DNA of 64,000 bases from Moringa oleifera (taxonomy: Eukaryota; Streptophyta; Magnoliopsida; Brassicales; Moringaceae): assembly GCA_021397835.1 (NCBI GenBank), contig JAJFZO010000396.1, positions 3,100,001 through 3,164,000 on the forward strand. The letters run 5' to 3'. Positions 1 through 11,960 of the stretch are shown in pieces (positions within the stretch are counted from its first letter, which is position 1; the number at the start of each line of letters is the position of its first letter). The translations under genes were made by a program, and so were the position numbers. The notes beneath the pieces are model-generated. The model did no database searches, was not told the DNA's origin, and saw only the letters and a program-made list of their open reading frames with translations.

Positions 1-1474
1 TTGTGGCATGCTTGCTTTGCATATGATCGAGGGACAAAGTAACAAGGGTTCGGCTCTCGTTAGGCACCCATGGATTTGTTGGTTCCCCTTGTGTGGCCGC
101 ATGCTTGACCTTGTGTCCTTACCATTTCTATTGCAAGCATCCACTGCTTTGGTCTTGTGCTCATGGTCCAGGCGATGCGGTGCTCCTGGCACGCTTGTTA
201 GGTTCATTATCAAGGGACGCAGTGACAAGGACTTATCTCTTGTGAGGGGGGGAGGGGTGCCTTTAGGTTGGCTGAAACACGTTATGCAATAGTGCATTAG
301 GCCTTAAACCCATGCCCTTGCCTACCGGGGGCAGCCATGGCTTCCCTCTCTTCCCCATGGATCAGGCAATGCGATGATCAAGGCATGCTTATCGGGCACA
401 TGATCAAAGGATGCAACGACAAAGGGCTAGCTCACACTAGGCCTTACACCCAGGCCATGCCTACTATAGGCAGCCATGGCTTGCATCCTGTGCTCAAGAT
501 CAAGGTGACACGAAACTCATGGCACTTTCACTGGGCACATGATTGAGGGATGTAGCAATGAAGGCCAGGCTCATATAGGGCACCTTTGATTGGCTGGTGT
601 GCCCTATGTGGCCATATGCTAGGACTTATACCCAAGCCATGCATATGGGAGCAACAGTGGCTTACCTCCCATGCCTATGGACTAGGCGATGCGGCGCTTG
701 TAGGATGCTCGCTGGGCACACAATCGAGGGACTTAGCATCATGGGCTGGCTCATGTGGAGCGAATTTGTTTTGGTTGATGTGCGTAATGTGGCTGCATGT
801 TGGGCCTTGCATCAATGTCATACCTGATGGATGTAGCCATGGCTTGCCTTTTGCACTCATTGTCCAGGCAACACAATGCTCGTGTCACGCTCGTTGGGCA
901 CATGATCGACAGGCATAGCGATAAGGGCTTGGCTAGTGTGGGGCACCCTTGGCTTGGCTGATGCACCCTGTTCAGTCGCTTGCTGGGCCTTACACTCATG
1001 CCATGCCTCCTAAAGGTAGCCATGACTTCCTTTTCATGCCATGGACGAAGCGAAGTGGTGCTCATGGCATGCTTGCTGTGTAGACGCTCGAGGGATGAAG
1101 TGACAAGGGACTTACTCGCTTTTGGTGCCCATGGCTTTGCTGGCTCCCATTATGCGGCCGTACATTGGGCCTTGCGCCTATCTTGTGCCTACTACAAGAA
1201 GTCGTGGATTGCCTCTTGTGCTTATGGTCTAGGCAAGGTGGCTCTTGTGGCATGCTTGCTAGGCACACGATTAAGGGACGTGCCAACGAGGACCTAGCTT
1301 GCGTAGGATGCCGTTAGCCTAGCTGACATGCCCTATATGGCCGCATGCTGGGCCTTGCTTACTGGGGACAGTCGTGGCATGCCTTTCTAGGCGATGCGAC
1401 GCTCATGGCACACTTAGTGGGCACCAGATCAAGGGTCGTTGGGATAAGGGTCTGGTTTACGTAAGGTGCCCTTC
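1..1474 (-). repeat. IGS A-repeat array, minus orientation (~165-185 bp units)
   Basis: Degenerate tandem units carrying the recurring words GGCATGCTTGCTGGGCACA, GATCGAGGGAC, TGGCTTGGCTG and GGCAGCCATGG. They are the reverse complement of the units that fill 2386-5560. Spacing between successive GATCGAGGGAC-like words is roughly 165-185 bp with strong drift. Read on the minus strand, the array directly follows the truncated 18S pseudogene at 1475-2087, a place where a normal unit would continue into the rest of 18S. No coding sequence is supported; the open frames change with each unit and match no family I know. Confidence 0.8.
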
Positions 1475-2087
1475 GCTTTTTAACTGCAATAACTTAAATA
1501 TACATTATTAAAGCTAGAATTATTGCAATGAATGGCACTAGACTTGCCCTCCTAAGGGATTTAGATTGCACTCATTCCAATTACTAGACTTGAAGAGCTT
1601 GATATTGTTATTTATTATCATTATCTCCCCGGGTCAGATTGGGTAATTGATGCAGCTGTTGCCTTCCTTAGATGTAGAAGCCGTTTCTTAAGGTCCCTCT
1701 TTGGAATCAAATCCTAATGCTTTGTCACCTGTCAATACCATAGTAGGTAACTATCATATCATCGAAAATAGATAAGGTAGAAATTTGAATGATGAGTCCC
1801 TGACAAGATGGCCTTACGATCCATCCAATTATCATAAATCATTAGATAAAAAGTGAAGCCCAAATTAACCCTTTATCTAATAAATGCTTCCCTTCTAGAA
1901 GTCAAGGTATATTGCACATATTAGCTCTAGAATTACCACAATTTTCTGAGTAGTATGCACCATTAAACAAACTATAACTGATTTAATGAGCCATTCCCAA
2001 TTTCACAATCTGAATTAGTTCATACATACACATGCATGGCTTAATATTTGAGACAAGCATGTGATTACTGGCAGGATCAACCAGGTA
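1475..2087 (-). pseudogene. 18S rRNA pseudogene, 5' third only (~613 nt)
   Basis: The minus strand reads from the conserved eukaryotic 18S start TACCTGGTTGATCCTGCCAG (at 2087) through AAACTATAACTG-type and GACTTGCCCTCC-type conserved blocks as far as the segment TTGTTGCAGTTAAAAAGC (ends 1475). Order and spacing follow plant 18S without a large internal gap. Beyond 1475 the sequence changes abruptly to A-repeats. Many C-to-T and G-to-A differences from functional plant 18S are visible, for example CGATGAT-type blocks reduced to AT-rich forms. It cannot make a functional rRNA because about two thirds of the molecule is absent. Its own ETS lies upstream at 2088-2385. Confidence 0.93.
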
Positions 2088-2385
2088 GCATCCTTCAAGA
2101 TGCCATGCCAATGAAGACTAAAGTATGTCGCAAGGCTCACTAAGGCCAAAACTATTATGGTCGTCATTCAAAATCAATGGGACGTGGGACAAATGCTTTC
2201 GTTTGGGTAGGCAAAGGTCGAGGCCATTCCTATCGCAACACCTTTTGTATTCAAGGGGACGATCGAGTGCCCATGTACCAAAGTAACCGCATGCCAAATC
2301 AAGTTGTACTTGGAACATGAGGATCAAATGAGGTTTCCCAATAAGCCCACAAGGGATGCAGTGGCATAACACAAGGAGAGCTAGG
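2088..2385 (-). other. rDNA 5' external transcribed spacer, minus strand
   Basis: On the minus strand this precedes the 18S start and aligns by eye, block for block, with the segments before the other 18S starts (9630-9968 and 32656-33017): shared words include GGAAACCTCAT, AAAGCATTTGTCCCAC, TTTTGGCCTTAG and the last stretch GGCATCTTGAAGGATGC. A 97-codon open frame here (2118-2408 minus) has no family resemblance and simply reflects spacer sequence. The ETS ends at about 2385 against A-repeats of the opposite orientation, a head-to-head junction. Confidence 0.82.
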
Positions 2386-5300
2386 CAATCCAATAGCGTC
2401 CGATACAAGCGAACCCCTTGTCACTACGTCCTTTGATCATGTGCCCAGCGAGCATGCCATGAATACTATGTTGCCTAGTCCAAAGGCATGAAAGGCAAGT
2501 CATGGCTGCCTCTAGTAGGCAAGCCATGGGTGCAAGGCCAGGAGTCCTAAGGACTAAGGCATGCCCACCAAGCTAAGAGCGCCCTTTGAGCCGGCCTTTC
2601 GTCGCTACATTCCTCAATCATGTGCCCAACTAGTGCGCCATGATAGCGATGTCATATGCTCTGAGGGCACAGAAGGCAAACCATAGCAACGCTAAGTAGA
2701 CAACGAATGAGCAGAGGGCTAGCATGTTACAACACTAGATGAGCCAGCCAAATCAATAGTGCCCTGCACGAGCTAACCCATTATCGATATATCATTCGAT
2801 GATCTGTCTAGTAAGTGCTCCACGATAGCCATTGCCCATGGTCCAAGGACATAAAGGGTAAGCCATAACTGCCCCTAATAGGCTTGGAATAGGTTGAGGC
2901 CCATCATGTCACAACATAAGGCACACTACCAAAGCCAATAGCGACCTAAGCATGCCAACATCTCGTTGCTACATCCATTGATCATGCGCCCGATGAGCAT
3001 GCAATGAACATCGTGTCGCCTAGTCTAAGGGCATAAAAGGCAAGCCATGGCTGCCCTCATGAGAACCATGTCACCTCGTCCATGGACACAAGAGGCAAGC
3101 CACGGCTACCCCTATTAGGGACAACATAGGCAAAAGGTGTAGCGTGCAATGACATAAGGCGTGCCAACCAATCGAAAATCGCCCCATGCTAGCCAACCCC
3201 TAGTCATGACGTCCCTTAGACATGTGCCTAGAGAGCATGCCATGAGCATCGTGTCACTTGGTCTGAGGGCAATAATTGCCATAAGTAGGGAAGTTGTAGG
3301 CCAAAGGCCTTATGTGCTAGGACACATGGCGCGCTAACCAAGCCTAAAATACCCCACAGAAGCTAGTTCCTCTTTGCTACGTCCCACGATAGTGTGCCTA
3401 GTGAGTGTACTAGAACATTGCACCATTAGATCTAAAGGCACAGAGGGCAAGCCATAGCTCCTCATAGAAGGCATAACATAGGCACAAGGCCTAGCTTACG
3501 GTCACACGTGAAGCACTAATTAAGCAAAGATTGCCCCACTCGAGCCAAAACCTCATTGTAATGCCCCTCGATCGTACGCTGAGCGAGCGTGCTATGAACA
3601 TTGAGTCACCTGGTCTAAGGCCATGGGACAAAACCCATGACTCCCTCCAACATGGATGGCATGGGGGTATGGGCATGCGTGTTGTTGCTCAAGGGGCGCT
3701 AGCTAGACTAAGTGTGCTCTATGCGAGCGAACCCCACATCGTTATGTTGTTAGATCGTGTAACCAGTAAGCGTGACACCTAGTCCAAGGGCATGGGAGGC
3801 AAGCCATAGCTAACCTCAGTAGGCATGGCATGGGTGCAAGTTCAGCATGCCCAAGGCCCAGAATGCCATGGCATCAGGCACGCCAGCCATGACAAGAGTG
3901 ACCCATGCGAGCTAGCCCTTCACAGCTATATCCCTCGATAGTGTGTCGAGCGAGCATGCCCTGACCATCATGTTGCCTAGTCCATGAGTATGGGAGGCAT
4001 TTCACAACTACCACCAGCAAGCATGGGAAGCAAGCCATGTTTGCCCCCAGCGTGCCACAGCATAAGGCCCATCAGCCAAGTTAAGAGCGCCCTACAGACC
4101 AAGCCCCTCGTAGTTATGTCCATCGATCGTATGCCCAGTGAACATGTCATGAGCGCCACATCACCTAGTCCAATGGCATGGAACGTAAGCCAAGGTTGCC
4201 TCTGACATGAATAACATTGACATATGGCCTAGCATGTGGTTGTAGATGATGCGCTGGCCAAGCCAAGAGCGCTTGATGCAAACCAGGTCACCGTCACGAT
4301 GTCCGTTAATCGTGTTCACTATGATCATGCTACGAGCACTACATTGCCTAGTCCAAAAGGAATAGGAGGCAAGCCATGGGTGCACATAAAAGGCATGGTA
4401 TGGGCACAAAGTGCGCTAACCAAGCCAAGAGTATCCTATGCTAACTAGTCCATTGTCGCTATGTCACTCGATCATGTGTCCAATGGGGATACTACGAGCA
4501 CCGCATTGCCTAGTCTAAAGCCATAAAAGGCAAGCCATAGCTCCCCTCAATAAGCAAGACATGGGTGTAAGGCCTAGTGCATCGTGGCACAAGGCCTGCC
4601 AGCTATGGCAAGAATGCCTCATTTACCCCAGCCCCTCATCGCTACATCCTTTGATCGTGTGCCCTCCAAGCATGCCACTAGCACTGCATTGCTTAGTCTA
4701 ATGGCATGAGAGACAAGCCATGGCTATCTCTAGAATCCATGACATAGGCATAAGGCCCAGCGAGGAAAAACACAAGGCGCGCTAGCCAAGCCAAGAGCAC
4801 CCCACACGAGCAAGCCTTTCAAGGCTATGTCCCTCGATCATAGGTCTAGCAAGCATGCCATAAGCATCGTGTGACCTGGTCAAAGGGCACTAAAGGCATG
4901 CCATGGTGGTCCCTAATAGGCATGACATGGGCACAAGTCCTAGTGTGTGCGAAAAAAGGCACGCCAATGAAACTAAGAGCGCCCATGCGAGCTAGCCCCT
5001 TGTTTTTGTGTCCCTCCATCATGTGTCCACTTGGAGTGGCATGGTGTCGTGTTTCCTAGTCCAATGGCATGAAAGGCAAGCCACAACTTCCTTCAGTTGG
5101 CAAGGCATGGCCCTAAGGCCTAGTGTGCTGCGATACAAGGCAGACCAGCCAATCTAAAAGTGCTACATATGAGCCTACCCCTTATTGCCACTTCCCACGA
5201 TCGTGTGCCCAGCGAGGATGCCACAACTGTCATGTTGCCTAGTATAAAGGCATAAAAGGCAAGCCACAATTTTTCCTAGCAGGCATGGCATTGGCATAAG

Positions 5301-5560
5301 GCCTAGCATGCTATGACATAAGGTGCGTCAACCATGCCAAGAGAGCACCATGCGAGTTAACCGTTCATCACTTCGTCCTTCGATTGTGTGCCCACCAATC
5401 ATGCCGCGAGTGTCAATTTGTTCAGTCAAAGGGCGCAAGAAGCTACCTATAGCTTACCCTAGAAGACATGGCATGATCATAAGGCCCAACATGTTTTAGC
5501 ACAACATGCACCAACCAAGCTAAGAAGGCCCCACAAGCAAGCTGCAAGCACGCTGTGAGG
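2386..5560 (+). repeat. IGS A-repeat array, plus orientation
   Basis: About 18 degenerate tandem units of ~165-185 bp. A typical unit carries CAAGCCATGGCTGCC, TAGTAGGCATGGCATGGGC, AAGGCCTAGCGTGCTG, GCCAGCCAAGCCAAGAGCG, CCCCTCGTCGCTA, GTCCCTCGATCGTGTGCCC and GAGCATGCCATGAGC in that order. The landmark AGGCAAGCCA recurs near 4370, 4535, 4700, 4895, 5075 and 5258. The same unit follows 25S 3' ends at 10190, 38400 and 48590, so I interpret it as the rDNA intergenic spacer subrepeat. No promoter or reading frame is conserved among units. Confidence 0.85.
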
Positions 5561-8500
5561 AGTTCACATGATGCGGGTATTGATCACATGGGCTAACTAG
5601 GCTAGTCCATGACCCCAAGCAATTCTAGACTCTCAAGGAAGCCACTGGTTGCTACTAGTGCATTGGACAGGGCAACATGCATGCATTATATGCCATCTTG
5701 AGGCAATGCAACACTAACGTGTAGGCCACAAAGCCCACTTGTAAACTCTTTATGAATTAATGGTCATTTGATTATTTAATTCTTTAAAAATGGCTTCAAT
5801 AATCATGGAAGTCAATAGGGGTCTGGCCCTCAATTTTTGGCAGCTTTTAGACTGACACACTATTTTTGACGACTTTTGGAATTTACGGTTATATAAAGTT
5901 CATAAAAATTTTTTGATACTAAGAAAATTTTCAAATTTTTTATATTAGTAGATCTGATTAGTCCTAGCACTTGTGCTAAATTTTAGCTTGAAATTCTTTG
6001 TAACTGAATTTTTTGTCCTATTATGATGGCTTAAACATGTTCATGTTTTTGCTTGGCAAAAGTGAATTTCATTAATACTCATTAGGGGGAGGAGCCCACC
6101 TACTAAGTGGGTGCTTAAGGGCCATGCGTGCTCCTCCCTGCCCATTCATATGGGTAGGCATTGAGTTTAGGAAACCCAACACTCATAACATAGTCACAAG
6201 GCCCATTGTTTTATGGCACGATGAGCATTAGTGAAGCCAAAAAAGCCCCACGAGAGCCAGCCCCTCGTCATTATGTCCCACGATCGTGTGCCCAATGAAT
6301 GTACCATGAGCATAAACATCGCCTAGTTTAAGGGCACAAGAGGTTACCCTCCATTGTCTAAAGTTGGCTTAGCATGGGTGCAAAGCCCAGCATGTAAAAA
6401 TATAAGGCACGCCGACCAAGCCAAGAACACCCTAGGCTATAACGCCGCAAACATGTTGTGAGGTATCACACGTGATATAGGTGTTGATTACATGCACTAG
6501 CTAGGCTACACCATGGCCCCAAGCTATCTTGGACTCTCAAGGTAGCCATCGGTGGTTGCAAGTGCACTAGACATACTAGCATGCATGCACCTTGGTCCAT
6601 TTAGAGGCAACGTTGCACCAACGTGGTGGCCATAATGCCTAATCGCAAACTTTTTATGAATTGACAGTGTTTTTATTTGTTTAACTCCACTAGAAATGAC
6701 TCAAATAAATCATGTATTTCATGAGAAGTTTGCCCCCCAAATTAAGGACCATCTCGACTCTTAAGGATTTTTTATATTTTTTTTTGAAGTTTTGGTTGTA
6801 TTAAGTTCATAAAAATAAACTGGACACTCTGAAAATTTTGAATTTTTTTGTGTTAATAAATCTAATTATTCTCTTCATTTGTACAAGATTTTAGCTCAAA
6901 ACTCCTTGTAAATAATTTTTTAAACCCATTATGACCGCTCAAACATGTTGATATTTCATCCTACTGGAAGTGAATTTGTGTTTTAAGATTCTTTGAGGGA
7001 AAGAAGGTCACCTACATAGTGGGCACTCATAAGCAATGCATGGTCCCTTTTACCCACCTACATGGATTGTGCTAGGTGTGGTAAACCCAATGCATATGCC
7101 ATGGGTGCAAGGCCAACTATGCTGTGGCATAAGGCATGCCAACCAAGCTAAGCGAGCCCTACGTGGGCTAGCCTCTCATTTTGACGTCTCTCAATCGTGT
7201 AATGAAGGAAAGTGTCACGAGTGCCACGTTGCCTAGTACAAGGCGCAGGAGGCTAGCCAAAGCTTTCCGTAAAGGCATGGCATGGGCGCAAGGATCACTG
7301 TGTTGTAGCATAAGGGACACCAGCAAGCCAAGAATGCCCCACAAAAGTAAGCTGTAAGCATGCTGTGAGGCATCCACATGTTGTGGGTGTTGATTACATG
7401 TTCGAGCTGGGCTGGAGCATGGCCCCAACTTGTGCTAAACTGTCATGGCAGCCATGGGTGGTTGCAAGTGCACTGGACAGGGTAGTGTATGCACCATGGG
7501 CCATCTAGAAGTAACACTGTACCAATGTGTTGGTTGTAATGCCTAGTTGTGAATTTTTTGTGAATTGATGGTCTTTTGATTATTGAATTGCTCCAAAAAG
7601 GACTAAAATAATCATGCAATTCATTAAGTTTGCCTCTCAAATTTTGGAGTGTTTTGGCTCATAAGCTTATTTGCATGTTTTCTTTGAATTTTTGGCTGTA
7701 TAAAATCCATAAAAATTGAATAATTAAAAAAATTCTAAAATTATTCATGTTGGTAGATCTTATTACTCTTTATATTTGTGCAAACCTTTAGCTCAAAACT
7801 ACTTGTAAATAGTATTTTTAGATCCATTATGATGGTTGAGACATATTGATGTTTCCTCCTACTAGAAGTGAATTTTTAATTAAGACTCTTTAAGGGGGAT
7901 GAATTCACTTGCTTGGTAGGCACTCAGGGGTCATGTGTGCTCCAACTTGCCTAACTACATGGGCAAGGGCTAGGCGTGGGAAACGTAGCACACATAGTAT
8001 AGGCTTAAGGTCTAGTATGCTATGGCACAAGGCTTGCCAACCAAGCTAAAAGAGCTTCATGAGAACCAGCCTTTCATTGCTGCATCCATAGATCATATGC
8101 CAAACGAGCATGCCAAGAGCGACCATCACCTATTCCAAGAGCTCGAAAGGCTAACCATAGCTACCTCTAGGAGGCATGACATGAGCGCAAGGCTTAGCGT
8201 GTTATAGCACAAAGTGCACAAGCCAAGCCAAGACCACCCCACGCGAGCAAGTTGCAAGCACACTATGAGGTGTTCACATGCTGTGGGTGTTGATTACATG
8301 GGCTAGCTAGGTAAGACCATGGCCTTAACCTATGCTGGACTCTCAAGACAGCCTTGGGTGGCTATTGGTGCATTGGACAGGGTAGTATGCATGCATCCTA
8401 GGCCATTTAGAGGCAATGCTGCACCAACTTGCTGACTACTATGCCCATTAAGGAATGTTTCATGAATTGATGGTCTTTTGATTATTGAATTGTTCCAAAA

Positions 8501-8950
8501 ATAACTCAAGTAAACCACGTAAATCATTAGGAGTCTGCCTTTTATATTTAGGAGCATTCTGACTCACAGGCTATTTTTTGTGATTTTTTGTATTTTTGGC
8601 TATATAAAATTTATAGGAATAATTGGATGCTTAAAAATTTTTGATTTTTTTTTTGTTGGTACTTCTGATTATGTTCTACATCAATGCTAAATTTTAGCTC
8701 AAAATTCGTGGTAAATAATTTTTAGACCTATTATAAGGACTCAAACATATTAGTGTTTCCTCCTATCGAAAGTGAATTTTCATTAAGACTCTTTAGGAAG
8801 GAGGAGTTGACTAGCTTGGTAGGCGCATACGGGCCATGCATGTTGCCCCTTGCCTACCCAAATAGGAAGGCAAGTGGGAAACCTAGTACACCCACCGAAC
8901 CCTCGCTACTATTGGTGCATGGTCGACAGCCACCACCATAAGGCATATGC
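5561..8950 (+). repeat. IGS H-units (~900 bp higher-order repeat), four copies
   Basis: Each unit contains, in order: GCACGCTGTGAGG-type block, GTTGATTACATGGGCTAGC, a GGACAGGG-GCATGCATGCACC block, GAATTGATGGTCTTTTG, an AT-rich stretch with ATAAAATTCATAAAA, GATCTGATTATTCT, GACCCATTATGACGGCTC, TATTGATGTTTCC, and one or two A-like segments. The GAATTGATGG landmark lies near 5755, 6655, 7563 and 8466, giving a ~900 bp period. The AT-rich half separates it from the plain A-array. Copies differ from each other at many sites and by small indels, so the array is old. Confidence 0.83.
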
Positions 8951-9624
8951 GACCAACAACAGTAGGCATGTCCGACCAGTAGTCCATAAAGTGGACAAAA
9001 ATGCAGGAAATGAAATGAACTAAATTATGGTCAATAAAATGAGCTAAATTTTGGAATAATAAGTGAAAATATGGCTAGACAACCTCAATGTTGTCGATGG
9101 CACTATTAAAGAAGATGCATGCTATACGAGAGCCTACCCACTTAGGGATTTTTGAGTTTGTGGAGTGCTTTGCTATGGACCCTTGAGGAGACGAACGTGG
9201 GGCTTAATCCCAACACTCAAGTATACCAAGTTAGACTCTTTGTGGAGCAAAATCAATGACATGATCATCGACCATTAGCATCGAGTGAACCATTAGCATT
9301 GAGTGAACCACATGCTTAGCTTGGTCATGGCGTGACACCTTTGTTGCCAAGGCCTTATTAATGTTCCTTGCTACCAAAAACTTGTCCTTTACTCTCAAAA
9401 CATTTCCCATTTAGCAACTTGGGTGCTGCAGCACTTGACAGCCTACACAATTGAAGGGCCCTTTGCTTGTTAGCTTATAGCTCGTTTGGTGGTGTTGTTA
9501 CCTATTTGTACCTACAGCATGTGAGCGGTGATCTATTATGTGCTTTGGCAGACTCTATGCTTCGGCCTTCAATTATTGGCCAGCGTGTTGCTTAACTTGA
9601 TCTTGAGCCCTTTTTTAGCACTTA
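8951..9624 (+). repeat. IGS promoter-proximal spacer with one ~295 bp type unit
   Basis: Begins with the block CATGTCCGACCAGTAG and GGAAATGAAATGAAC, shared with 11960, 39150 and (in part) 32300, then one copy of the ~295 bp unit seen five times at 12060-13590 (GATTTTTGAG, GTGCTTTGC, GATCCCAA-type, GCATCGAGTGAACC, GGCGTGACACC). It then runs through CTCGTTTGGTGGTGTTGTTACC and TGTTGCTTAACTTGA, blocks also present before the ETS at 32500 and 39950. In plant rDNA this position holds the Pol I promoter and spacer promoters; that role is inferred from position only. A short direct repeat of AGCATCGAGTGAACC occurs at 9278-9315. Confidence 0.7.
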
Positions 9625-9640
9625 TGGTGATATTGGGACC
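9618..9640 (+). promoter_or_regulatory. possible Pol I initiation region (relic)
   Basis: The block TGGTGATATTGGGACC lies about 340 bp before the 18S start and recurs as GGGTGATATTGGGACC at 40100-40115, the same distance before where 18S would start. Plant Pol I initiation sites have a TATA-G-G-G core; GATATTGGGA resembles it loosely. A third copy at 32650 has diverged (GTGGCACAGGAACC). The support is positional conservation only, and the adjoining genes are dead. Confidence 0.35.
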
Positions 9641-9968
9641 CCGTACCACATGCCTTCACAAACGGAATTAATGATATGAATCGCTTATCTTTGAACTGTG
9701 TCCCTTGCGAGCCTTGATGGAAACCTCATCTAGGCCTCCTGTTCTAAGCATAGCTTGCTTCAGCTTACGGTTGCTTTAGTGCATGGGTGTTGATCATCCC
9801 CTCAGATGTGGAAAGTATTACGATAATAGTGGCCTTCTCCTATGCCTATCCAAGTGAAAGCATTTGTCTTACATCTCATTGATTTCAAATGACAACCATA
9901 ACAACTTTGGCCTTAGCGAGCCTTGCGGCATCCTCTAGTCCTTGTTGGCGCTTCATCTTAAAGGATGC
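9641..9968 (+). other. rDNA 5' external transcribed spacer
   Basis: Matches by eye the two other plus-strand ETS copies and the reverse complement of 2088-2385: GGAAACCTCATCTAGGCC, CTTGCTTCAGC, GATCATCCCC, AAAGTATT, CCAAGTGAAAGCATTTGTC, CATTGATTTCAAATGACAACC, TTTGGCCTTAGCGAGCCTTG, and CATCTTAAAGGATGCC just before the 18S start. At about 330 bp it is short for a plant ETS, but the length agrees among copies. Confidence 0.82.
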
Positions 9969-10122
9969 CACCTAGTTGATCCTACTAGTAGTCATATGCT
10001 TGTCTTAAGGATTAAGACATGCATGTGTAAGTATGCATTAATTTAGCAGCGAAACTGTGAATGGCTCATTAAATGAGTTATAGTTTGTTTGATGGTACCT
10101 ATTACTTGGATAACCGTAGCAA
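9969..10122 (+). pseudogene. 18S rRNA pseudogene, first ~150 nt
   Basis: Starts CACCTAGTTGATCCTACTAG (canonical TACCTGGTTGATCCTGCCAG) and continues through GTCATATGCTTGTCT, AAGACATGCATGTGTAAGTA, GTGAATGGCTCATTAAATGA and GATGGTACCTATTACTTGGA to CCGTAGCAA, all diagnostic of the 18S 5' end. It then stops and the sequence joins a 25S 3' tail at 10131. The whole interior of a transcription unit, from 18S nucleotide ~150 to the end of 25S, is missing. Confidence 0.92.
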
Positions 10123-10130
10123 CAATAATT

Positions 10131-10162
10131 AAGATTCAACTCTTTGTCGTTTTGATTTGTCC
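10131..10162 (+). pseudogene. 25S rRNA 3' terminal stub (~30 nt)
   Basis: AAGATTCAACTCTTTGTCG followed by TTTTGATTTGTCC corresponds to the canonical end of plant 25S (GAGATTCAGCCCTTTGTCGC, then GATTC-TCCC). The copies at 38279-38309 and 48289-48319 show the same end in fuller context. The segment after it (CCAACAATAATT) resembles the 3' spacer of those copies, and A-repeats resume at about 10190. Confidence 0.75.
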
Positions 10163-10189
10163 TTCCCCCCGCCTACCCAACAATAATTA

Positions 10190-11420
10190 TCTCATGATCC
10201 AAAGACATGAGAGATAAGCCACGATTGGCCCTAATAGGCATAGCATGGGTACACTGCCTAACGTGTTGTAATACAAGGCACACTAGCCAAGCTAAGAGCG
10301 CCTCACGCGAACTAGCCCATCATCATTACGTCCTTCGATTATGTGCCCAATAAGCATGCTGCAAGTACCACATTGAATAATCTAAGGGGATAAGAGGCAA
10401 ACCATGGCTGCCTAAGTAGGCATCGTATGTCCCTCGATAGTGCATGACAAAAGGTCCGCCAGCAAAGCCAAAAGTGCCACACATAAGCCAGGCCCTCGTG
10501 GCTATGTCCCTCAATCATTTGAAAAGTAAGCGTGCCATGAGTGCTGCATCACCTATTTCAAAAGCACATGAGGCAAGCCTATCTTGCCCCTAATAGGCAT
10601 GGCATGGGCACAATTCCTAGTGTGTTGCTGCATAAGGCACACCAGCCAAGCCAAGAGCACCCCACGCGAGCTTACTTCTTGTAGCTACATCCCTTGATTA
10701 TGTGCCCAACGAGAGTGACATGAGTGCCATGTCGCTTGGGCTAATGGCATGGGAGGCAAGCCACAGCTACCTCCAGTAGGCATAGTATGGGCTCAAGGCC
10801 TAGCATGCTGCGACACAGGGCGCGTCAGCCAAGCCAAGAATGCCTTATGCGAGCCAACCCCTCCTCCTTATGTCCCTTGATCATATGCCCAGCAAGCGTG
10901 CCACAAGCATCATGTCGACTAGTTTAAGGACACAAAAGCCAACCCAGGGCTGCCTACAGTAGGCATGGTATAGGTACAAGGCCCAACATGCTATGATACA
11001 AGGTGCTGCAACCAAGCTAAGAGCACCCTATGCGAACCAGCCCTTCATTGCTATGTCCATCGATCATGCGCCTAGCAAGCTTACCACGAGTGCCATGTTT
11101 CCTGGTCAAGTGCATGGGAGGCAGGCCAAGCTAGCCCTAGTAGGCTCAGCATGTGCAAAAGGCCTAGTGTGCCATGACATAAGCCATGCCAGCTAAGCCA
11201 AGAGTGCCCCACGCGAGCTTGCCCCTCCTCACTATGTCCCTCGATCGTCTTCCTAGAAAGCATTCCACGAGCACCGCATCATTTTGTCCAAGGGAATGGG
11301 AGGCTAGCCATAGCTGCCCCTAATAGGCATGGCATCGGTGCAAGGTTCAGCATGCTATAGCCCAAGATGTGCCAATCAAGGTAAGAGCCTTTCTTACGAT
11401 CTAGCTGCAAGCACACTGTG
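10190..11420 (+). repeat. IGS A-repeat array, plus orientation
   Basis: About seven A-units with the usual words (AAGCCACGATTGGCCC, TAATAGGCATAGCATGGG, GCCAAGCTAAGAGCG, GTCCTTCGATTATGTGCCC). They follow the 25S stub, as expected if A-repeats begin the intergenic spacer. No gene is seen. Confidence 0.82.
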
Positions 11421-11960
11421 AAGCGTCACACATGTTATAGGTGCTGATTACATGGGATAGCTATGCTAGACCATGGCGCCAAGCTATGCTGGACTCTCAT
11501 GGTAGCCATGGGTGGCAGCTCGTGCATTGGACAGGGCAACATGCATGCACCTTGGGTCATCTAGAGGCAATACTAGACCAACGTACTTGCTATAATGCCC
11601 AATTGCAAACATTTCATGAATTGATGGTCTTTGGTTGTTAAATTGCTATGAAAATGACTTAAATAAACCATACAATTAATTAGGAGTCAAGCCCTCAAAT
11701 TTGGGAGCATTCAGACTCACGAGCTATATTTAATGATTTTTTGAATTTTTTGTTGTATAAAATTCATTAGAAAAATTATATGCTCAAAAAATTTTGAAAT
11801 TTTTTATACTTGTAGATATGATTAGATCCATTAAGACTACTCAAATATATTGATGTTTCTTCCTATTGAGTCTGAATTTTCATTAAGAATTTCACGGGGG
11901 AGGAGTGCATGTGTATGGTGGGAGATCACAGGCCATGCATGCTCACAAGCTTGTGACAAT
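11421..11960 (+). repeat. single truncated IGS H-unit
   Basis: One ~900 bp type unit, from GTGCTGATTACATGGGATAGC through GAATTGATGGTCTTTGG, the AT-rich stretch, and TATTGATGTTTCTTCC. It is shortened near 11822, where the stretch that normally lies between GATCTGATTATTC and GACCCATTATGA has been lost (GATATGATTAGATCCATTA). The A-like segments are also reduced, so the unit runs quickly into promoter-proximal spacer. Confidence 0.75.

Noticed and set aside
8..1297. Several 60-110 codon frames in the first 1.3 kb
   Set aside because: They lie in A-repeats, overlap each other on both strands and are shared in broken form by the units elsewhere; they are stop-poor repeat translations, not genes.
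2118..2408. 96-codon minus-strand frame
   Set aside because: It coincides with the rDNA ETS, which has no conserved frame in the other three copies.
2386..5560. CRISPR-like array (regular repeats)
   Set aside because: The units are tandem with no unique spacers, drift in length and are eukaryotic IGS repeats.
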